Of a stretch of DNA of 7,169 nt, positions 1 through 3,849 are shown piece after piece. The DNA comes from Lentihominibacter faecis (GTDB lineage: Bacteria; Bacillota; Clostridia; Peptostreptococcales; Anaerovoracaceae). The number at the start of each line of letters is the position of its first letter. Position 1 is the first letter of the stretch. The notes beneath the pieces were generated by a model that was not told the origin of the DNA, made no database searches, and saw only the letters and a list, made by a program, of their open reading frames with translations. A program made the translations under genes and the position numbers. The stretch covers positions 1-7,169 of the forward strand of contig NZ_JACRWC010000049.1 of the NCBI RefSeq assembly GCF_014306095.1, given 5' to 3'.

Positions 1-19
1 AGATGTGTATAAGAGACAG
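1..19 (+). other. Residual Tn5/Nextera mosaic-end adapter (artifact)
   Basis: The first 19 bases, AGATGTGTATAAGAGACAG, match the hyperactive Tn5 mosaic end used in Nextera tagmentation libraries exactly. They lie at the very start of the window. The adapter also puts an in-frame TAA (10-12) into the fbp reading frame, which is otherwise open from base 20. This is therefore library sequence left on a contig end, not a natural transposon end, and genomic sequence starts at about base 20. Confidence 0.96.
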
Positions 20-468
20 ACACCGTTCCGTATTATAAATTGATCAACCGAAAGGATATCTGCGAGAAGATTCTGGCAGAATTCGGCCTGGATCCGAAGA
101 CTTCTCATATCCTGAACGGTCATGTACCGGTAAAGATCAAGGATGGAGAAAGCCCGGTAAAGGGAGAAGGCAAGCTGTTCATCATCGACGGCGGTATCTC
201 TAAAGCGTATCAGAAGCAGACCGGTATCGCAGGATATACCTTTATCTTCAACTCTCGCTTCATGGCACTGGCGGAGCACAAGCCGTACAGTCCGCTGCAG
301 GAGGATGGAAGCCAGGTGTTCCACACTCCGGTGCTTCGTACGGTAAAGACGCTGGAAAAGCGTATGCTGGTGCGGGATACAGATCAGGGTGAAGAACTTC
401 AGCAGGAAGTAGAAGAACTGAAAGAACTGGTCAAGGCTTATCGTAATGGTGATCTGAAGGAACAGTAG
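20..468 (+). CDS. fbp: Fructose-1,6-bisphosphatase class III, C-terminal fragment
   Basis: This is the C-terminal ~148 codons of the Firmicutes class III fructose-1,6-bisphosphatase (EC 3.1.3.11), a cytosolic gluconeogenic enzyme that converts fructose-1,6-bisphosphate to fructose-6-phosphate. The family usually runs to about 640-670 residues, so roughly three quarters of the gene is missing off the left edge. Recognisable conserved segments are NGHVPVK (a metallophosphoesterase-type GH motif), GESPVKGEGKLFIIDGGISK and TGIAGYTFIFNS, followed by a charged helical tail rich in E, L and K (about the last 40 residues) that ends at TAG 466-468. A TTG at 40-42 could be mistaken for a start, but the frame stays open and family-like upstream of it (VPYYKLINRK), so it is an internal Leu codon. 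The gene converges on maf, and its transcript would run through the 31-bp repeat array to the terminator at 679-732. Confidence 0.93.
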
Positions 469-490
469 GTCGAGTAGATCGCCGGGCTGA

Positions 491-660
491 TGTGAGAGCC
501 TGAGATTGTGACTGGTTTGGGTGTGAGAGCTTGAAATTGTGATTGGCTTGGGTGTGAGAGCCTGAAATTGTGATTGGCCTGGGTGTGAGAGCCTGAAATC
601 GTGATTGGCCTGGGTGTGAGAGCCTGAAATGAAATCGACCTGGATGCAAAATCCTGACGG
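491..660 (+). repeat. Degenerate tandem array, 31-bp period, about 5.5 copies
   Basis: Units begin at 491, 522, 553, 584 and 615, each opening with TGTGAGAGC. The first four are exactly 31 bp, the fifth is a diverged 30 bp, and a decayed partial unit starts at 645 (TGCAAAATCCTGACGG). Each unit reads roughly TGTGAGAGCCTGAAATTG followed by TGATTGGCCTGGG. Units differ by a few substitutions, mostly transitions, and decay increases to the right. There are no unique spacers, so this is not a CRISPR. A 31-bp period is not a multiple of three, so the reading frame shifts at each unit, which argues against coding. The array starts 22 bp after the fbp stop and so lies in its predicted 3' untranslated region. 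Confidence 0.9.
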
Positions 661-678
661 AATAAAAACTGAAAAAAG

Positions 679-732
679 AAAAACTGCATTGCAGCAGACG
701 GTCTGAAAAGACGGAAGCTGGATGCAGTTTTT
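679..732. terminator. Bidirectional intrinsic terminator between fbp and maf
   Basis: An 11-bp perfect outer stem pairs AAAAACTGCAT (679-689) with ATGCAGTTTTT (722-732), and a G-T pair (690/721) extends it. Above it are a 4-bp helix, CAGC (692-695) with GCTG (717-720), and an apical GTCT/AGAC helix (701-704/709-712) closed by a GAAA loop. The + strand exits into a T run (728-733). Read on the - strand, the sequence beyond the stem is also T-rich (complement of 661-680). The element therefore suits both convergent genes, ending fbp from the left and maf from the right. Confidence 0.85.
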
Positions 733-734
733 TG

Positions 735-854
735 TTGTCTGAAATTGCCGGAAGCAAGACCAACTTGCCTGAAATTGCCGGAGAAAAGCCCAACTTGCCT
801 GAAATTGCCGGAAGCAAGACCAACTTGCCTGGAATTGCCGGAGAAAAGGCAAGC
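735..854 (+). repeat. Tandem array, 30-bp period, four copies in an A-B-A-B pattern
   Basis: Four units start at 735, 765, 795 and 825. Each opens with TTGCCTGAAATTGCCGGA or a one-base variant. Units 1 and 3 continue GCAAGACCAAC and units 2 and 4 continue GAAAAGCCCAAC or a close variant, giving a 60-bp higher-order repeat. The last unit diverges into GGCAAGC and ends 7 bp before the maf stop codon. Because the period is a multiple of three, the + strand reads as a LPEIAG(S/E)K(T/P)N decapeptide repeat. That frame has no ribosome binding site, its only start would be a TTG in the terminator T-tract, and it continues antisense into maf. I treat the array as non-coding, within the maf 3' region. 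Confidence 0.9.
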
Positions 855-861
855 GGTTTCG

Positions 862-1470
862 TCAATCTAAAAATTTCTCGACACGATACCAGGGCAGACC
901 TACGATGTTATCCCGGTCGCCTTCGATGTGATCCACGTATTTCCCGAATGTTCCCTGGATGGCATAGCCGCCGGCTTTGTCATATGGTTCCCTCGTATTG
1001 ACGTAAGCCTGGAGCTCTTCATCGCTGTAGTCTGTGAAGTACACCGTGCTTGTGTCATAAAAACAGGTTTTGCTGCCTGTTTGAAGATCGATCACGCAAA
1101 CACCTGTTATAACGTGATGTGGGTTTTTGCGAAGCATTCTTAGAGTCTGGAAAGCTTCCTCTCTGCTCTTTGGTTTGCCGATAATCTTGTCATCAAAAAC
1201 GACAATGGTATCAGCTGCGAGAATATGTGATGGTTCGCCTTTTTCTCTGCAAAGAAGAGGATGCTCCGGATTTGCCTGAGCAATGACTTTTCGCTGGTTT
1301 CCTGCGTGGAGCGCCTTTTTTAGTGCCAGATACATGACTGCGATCTGTGGTTCCATAGGAAACGGCAGCGTCTCGGATACGTCGGATGGCTGGATGATGG
1401 GATCCAGTCCATGCTGTTTTATCATCTCGATCCGTCGCGGGGACGAAGAGGCTAAAATAATTGTTTTCAT
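862..1470 (-). CDS. maf: Maf-family nucleoside triphosphate pyrophosphatase
   Basis: This is a 202-residue Maf/YhdE-family protein, a cytosolic house-cleaning enzyme that hydrolyses non-canonical or pyrimidine (d)NTPs to the monophosphate and pyrophosphate. Family hallmarks in order are the N-terminal nucleotide-binding ASSSPRR (residues 7-13), LAADT with the catalytic Asp at 87, IGKP (97-100), EPYDKAGGYAIQG (161-173) and NIVGLP (188-193). The length is typical, but residues ~57-82, between the helix after VMYLALKKAL and the catalytic strand, are longer than in most homologues I know. I place the start at the ATG 1468-1470, giving the usual MKTIILASSSPRR opening; an upstream in-frame TTG (1486-1488) would add six non-family residues. 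There is no Shine-Dalgarno sequence before the ATG, and the likely promoter -10 ends only six bases upstream, so the mRNA may be leaderless. It is transcribed divergently from spoVAC. The choice between the YhdE-like dTTP/UTP subfamily and others is not settled here. Confidence 0.95.
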   Translation of the reverse strand: MKTIILASSSPRRIEMIKQHGLDPIIQPSDVSETLPFPMEPQIAVMYLALKKALHAGNQRKVIAQANPEHPLLCREKGEPSHILAADTIVVFDDKIIGKPKSREEAFQTLRMLRKNPHHVITGVCVIDLQTGSKTCFYDTSTVYFTDYSDEELQAYVNTREPYDKAGGYAIQGTFGKYVDHIEGDRDNIVGLPWYRVEKFLD

Positions 1471-1471
1471 G

Positions 1472-1500
1472 GCATGATTATACCACAAATGGTCATACTA
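1472..1500 (+). promoter_or_regulatory. Predicted sigma-G (forespore) promoter for spoVACDE
   Basis: GCATG (1472-1476) fits the sigma-G -35 consensus GHATR. After exactly 17 bp comes CATACTA (1494-1500), which fits the -10 consensus CATWMTA in full. The start would be near 1507, about 60 bases before the spoVAC ATG. spoVA is a classic sigma-G operon in Bacillus subtilis, so sequence and context agree. The bases GGTCATACTA (1491-1500) also fit the overlapping sigma-F -10 pattern GGNNANANTR, so some sigma-F recognition is possible. The element overlaps the maf promoter on the other strand. Confidence 0.75.
1477..1485 (-). promoter_or_regulatory. Extended -10 (sigma-A type) promoter for maf
   Basis: On the - strand this reads TGGTATAAT: a perfect TATAAT hexamer (1482 down to 1477) with the TG of an extended -10 one base upstream. 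No good -35 lies 16-18 bp upstream, as is common for extended -10 promoters. Only six bases separate the hexamer from the maf ATG, so initiation 6-8 bases downstream would fall at or next to the start codon. The same extended -10 sequence precedes the PBP gene at 7059-7067. Confidence 0.65.
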
Positions 1501-1565
1501 AGGCATAGAAGAATGGGATTTTGAGAAGAAATCTTCAGAGAGAAAATTTTGCGGGAGCACGGGAA

Positions 1566-2060
1566 ATGAAACAGGATAAAAGAAACCATGCGGGAGCACC
1601 GGACGATCCTAAAATGAAAAAGGAAATAGCGAAGGCTTATGAGAATTACAGCAGCCAGTTTACGCCAAAGCCTCGCTATTTCATGAATGCAGCGAGAGCG
1701 TTTATGAGCGGCGGGAGCATCTGTGCAGCTTCTCTATGGCTGGAGGAATGTTTTATTGGATGGGGATTTTCGGATAAGACTGCTGCGGTCTGTGTGGTGA
1801 TGATCCTGATCATGGCGGCGCAGCTTTTGACAGGGCTGGGACTTTTTGATTCTATTGCAAAGTTTGCCGGTGCGGGCGTCGTGGTGCCTATCACGGGGTT
1901 TGCCAATTCCATGGTGGCACCGGCCATCGAGTATAAAAAAGAGGGAATCGTCCTGGGAGTGGGAGCTAAACTGTTTTCACTTGCCGGGCCGGTGCTGGTA
2001 TGCGGCATTACTTCATCTATGGTGATCGGGATCGTGTACTGGATCATGGGGTTGTTTTAG
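1566..2060 (+). CDS. spoVAC: Stage V sporulation protein AC
   Basis: A 164-residue SpoVAC-family membrane protein, part of the channel complex that takes Ca-dipicolinate into the forespore and releases it at germination. B. subtilis SpoVAC has also been described as a mechanosensitive channel. Visible features are a hydrophilic N-terminus (1-37), the conserved TPKPRYFMNAARAFMSGG entry into a first membrane segment (~40-60), a second hydrophobic segment with LTGLGLFDSIAKFAGAG (~72-104), the signature VVPITGFANSMVAPAIEYKKEG, and a C-terminal hydrophobic helix (~128-164). The start is the ATG at 1566, preceded by GGGAG (1553-1557) with an 8-base gap. A second ATG (1614) follows a copy of the same GCGGGAGCAC decamer, but the gap is 17 bases. 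An in-frame TTG at 1521 lacks a good site. It is the first gene of the spoVACDE operon and starts about 60 bases downstream of the predicted sigma-G start. Confidence 0.95.
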   Translation: MKQDKRNHAGAPDDPKMKKEIAKAYENYSSQFTPKPRYFMNAARAFMSGGSICAASLWLEECFIGWGFSDKTAAVCVVMILIMAAQLLTGLGLFDSIAKFAGAGVVVPITGFANSMVAPAIEYKKEGIVLGVGAKLFSLAGPVLVCGITSSMVIGIVYWIMGLF

Positions 2061-2128
2061 AGAGAATACCTGAGGCGTGAGGCGAAACTAGGGAGTGCAG
2101 GATGCCGAAGAAAAAAGGAGACGGAGAT

Positions 2129-3277
2129 ATGAGGGCGAGAAAGCAAACGCTGAAATTCCGCAACAGACCGTATATCATAAGTGCTTATGCCATAGGCGGA
2201 AAGAAAGAAGGGGAAGGCCCCCTTCACGACTGGTTTGATGAGTGTCTTTCTGACGATACGTATGGGGAAAACACCTGGGAAAAATCGGAGAGCAGGATGT
2301 TGAAGACTGCGATGACGGAATGCATGCGAAGAGGCGGCAAAACGACAGAAGAGATCGGTGCAGTGCTGAGTGGGGACCTGCTCAATCAGCTGATGTCATC
2401 ATCATTCATGGCGAGAGACCTGCAAATACCTTTTCTGGGCATGTACGGTGCTTGTTCCACGATGACGGAATCTTTGATGCTGGGTGCTGTGCTTACGGAT
2501 GGTGGTTACAGTGATAATGTCATGATCGGGGCATCAAGTCATTATTGTACAGCAGAGCGGCAGTTCCGCCTGCCGCTCGAACATGGAAACCAGAGGCCGC
2601 CGTCGGCACAGTGGACAGCGACGGCGGCCGGAGCGATGCTTCTAAGTCGTGGAATTGAGGGGAACAGCCGGGATGGCTCTGGAGGAAAGGAAAGAGGCAG
2701 AACGAAAAACACTGGAACGGAACTGCGGATCGACGGTGCCGGAAATGTCTATGCGCAGCGTCAGATCCGCATCGAGTGTGGAACCATTGGGAAGGTGATC
2801 GATGCAGGTGTGAAAGATTCCAATCAGATGGGAAGCGCCATGGCTCCCGCGGCAGTGGATACGATCCTGACTCATCTGGAGGAAACAGGGAGAACACTGG
2901 ATCACTATGACCTGGTATGTACAGGAGATCTGGGATTTATCGGCAAAAGTATCGTTCGGGATCTGCTTGAGGATGCAGGCGTGAGTCGAAAAATGATCGC
3001 GGATGTATATGATGACTGTGGTGCGATGATCTATGCACCGGAACAGGATATCCACAGCGGAGGCAGTGGCTGTGGCTGTTCTGCATCTGTCTTCGCCGGA
3101 TATGTGTACCGGAATATGAAGGAAGGCAAAATAGGGCGGGCGTTGATCGTTTCCACAGGAGCTATGCTTTCGACGATCAGTCCATTCCAGGGGGAATCCA
3201 TCCCGGGGATCGCGCATGCGATTTCGCTGGAGTCGGTTTCCGGAATAATGGATAGACAGAAAGGATGCAGGAAATGA
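2129..3277 (+). CDS. spoVAD: Stage V sporulation protein AD (DPA-binding, thiolase fold)
   Basis: A 382-residue SpoVAD, a soluble thiolase-like protein of the spore inner membrane that binds dipicolinic acid and works with SpoVAC/SpoVAE in DPA transport. Conserved stretches are GPLHDWFDE, SGDLLNQLMSSSFMARDL, MYGACST (residues ~105-111, including the Cys at the thiolase nucleophile position), ASSHYCTAERQFRLPLE, DSNQMGSAMAPAA, CTGDLG, DDCGAMIYAPEQ, GGSGCGCSA and GESIPGIAHAISLE. The chosen start, ATG 2129, has AAGGAG at 2115-2120 with an 8-base gap. An in-frame ATG at 2102 with a weaker GGGAG site would add nine residues, MPKKKGDGD, encoded by the Shine-Dalgarno region itself. B. subtilis SpoVAD is ~338 residues; the excess is mainly a polar Gly/Arg/Lys/Thr-rich insertion at ~175-212. 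The stop TGA overlaps the spoVAE start. Confidence 0.95.
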   Translation: MRARKQTLKFRNRPYIISAYAIGGKKEGEGPLHDWFDECLSDDTYGENTWEKSESRMLKTAMTECMRRGGKTTEEIGAVLSGDLLNQLMSSSFMARDLQIPFLGMYGACSTMTESLMLGAVLTDGGYSDNVMIGASSHYCTAERQFRLPLEHGNQRPPSAQWTATAAGAMLLSRGIEGNSRDGSGGKERGRTKNTGTELRIDGAGNVYAQRQIRIECGTIGKVIDAGVKDSNQMGSAMAPAAVDTILTHLEETGRTLDHYDLVCTGDLGFIGKSIVRDLLEDAGVSRKMIADVYDDCGAMIYAPEQDIHSGGSGCGCSASVFAGYVYRNMKEGKIGRALIVSTGAMLSTISPFQGESIPGIAHAISLESVSGIMDRQKGCRK

Positions 3278-3630
3278 TGACATATTTATACGCTTTTTTG
3301 ATCGGTGGCGGGATCTGTGTGATCGGTCAGATCTTGATGGACGCCACCAAACTGACAGCACCGAGAGTACTTGTGATACTGGTGACAGCAGGGGCGCTGT
3401 TGCAGGCATTTCACCTGTATGAACCTCTGGTGAACCTGGCGCAGACAGGTGCACGGGTGCCATTGCCCGGATTTGGATATTCTCTGGCAAAAGGTGCGAT
3501 GGAAGGTGCGAAGGAAAATCTTCTGGAGGCCGTTACAGGCGGGATCAAGGCTGCTGCAGGCGGAATCACTGTAGCGATCGGATGGGGGTATTTGATCGCG
3601 CTTGTTTTTAATCCCAAGTCGGTTCGATGA
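3274..3630 (+). CDS. spoVAE: Stage V sporulation protein AE (SpoVAEb type)
   Basis: A 118-residue integral membrane protein of the SpoVAE (AEb) family, third component of the DPA channel. It opens with YLYAFLIGGGICVIGQILMDATKLTAPR (first membrane helix plus family signature), has a second hydrophobic segment (~32-48), the conserved motif LYEPLVNLAQTGARVPLPGFGYSLAKGA, and a C-terminal hydrophobic helix (~90-112) ending in FNPK. Its length matches the ~116-residue B. subtilis protein. The start is ATG 3274, which overlaps the spoVAD stop as ATGA and has AAAGGA (3259-3264) nine bases upstream. The earlier in-frame ATG at 3265 would leave no gap to that site. This is translational coupling within a tight operon. 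No further spoVA genes follow, since the next gene is convergent. Confidence 0.95.
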   Translation: MMTYLYAFLIGGGICVIGQILMDATKLTAPRVLVILVTAGALLQAFHLYEPLVNLAQTGARVPLPGFGYSLAKGAMEGAKENLLEAVTGGIKAAAGGITVAIGWGYLIALVFNPKSVR

Positions 3631-3781
3631 GGGGATTTGTGCGCAGGGCTGCCTAGTAGATGAGGGGCTGCCGGACTGTCGGGGATAAAGGGCAGCCGGT
3701 GTATGCAGGGCTGCCCGGGAGGTAAGAGGTGCCCAGGAGATGCAGGAGCAGGGATGTCAGTCTGCCGGCGGTTACAACAAA
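3631..3781 (+). repeat. Degenerate GC-rich repeat region after spoVAE
   Basis: No gene is supported here. GGCTGCC occurs at 3647-3653, 3666-3672 and 3709-3715, its inverse GGCAGCC occurs at 3691-3697, and TGCCC recurs at 3730. GATGAGGGG is repeated directly at 3626-3634 and 3659-3667. The inverse copy can pair with the left copy (7 bp, 18-base loop) or, as GGGCAGCC, with GGCTGCCC at 3709-3716 (8 bp, 11-base loop), so two mutually exclusive hairpins can be drawn. Spacing is irregular, suggesting a decayed tandem array rather than a designed switch. It lies in the 3' region of the spoVA transcript. Confidence 0.55.
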
Positions 3782-3809
3782 GGCCCCGGGGTCGAAAGAC
3801 CGCGGGGCC
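3782..3809. terminator. Strong GC-rich terminator hairpin between spoVAE and PBP gene
   Basis: GGCCCCG (3782-3788) pairs with CGGGGCC (3803-3809). After one G-G mismatch, GGTC (3790-3793) pairs with GACC (3798-3801) around a GAAA tetraloop (3794-3797). On the - strand the hairpin is followed by TTTGTTGT, a usable U-rich tail, so it most clearly terminates the PBP gene, whose stop codon is 40 bases away. The + strand tail (AGGGTTTGTGTAT) is weaker but may still serve spoVAE. Confidence 0.8.
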
Positions 3810-3849
3810 AGGGTTTGTGTATCTAGTTGTTATGCTCTTCACCGCTGCC

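Noticed and set aside
1..19. Natural Tn5/IS50 end
   Set aside because: The sequence is the engineered mosaic end, it is at base 1, and no transposase or target duplication is present.
40..42. TTG as the true start of a short 142-residue protein
   Set aside because: The frame continues upstream with fbp-like codons up to the adapter, and the protein matches only the C-terminal part of class III FBPase.
491..854. CRISPR array
   Set aside because: Repeats are contiguous with no unique spacers, units drift in sequence, and no cas genes are nearby.
431..865. 144-codon - strand open frame across both repeat arrays
   Set aside because: It is open only because the repeats lack stops. The 31-bp period cycles through three frames, it runs through the terminator and overlaps fbp, and there is no ribosome site or known family.
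732..1001. + strand frame encoding LPEIAG repeats
   Set aside because: The start would be a TTG inside the terminator T-tract with no Shine-Dalgarno, and the frame ends as antisense of maf.
2642..3490. 282-codon - strand open frame antisense to spoVAD/spoVAE
   Set aside because: The composition (His, Ser, Arg and Cys rich, no family pattern) is a shadow of GC-rich third positions in the intact spoVAD gene.
3644..3720. Riboswitch
   Set aside because: The pairing copies lie after the operon rather than before a gene, no known aptamer core is visible, and spacing is irregular.
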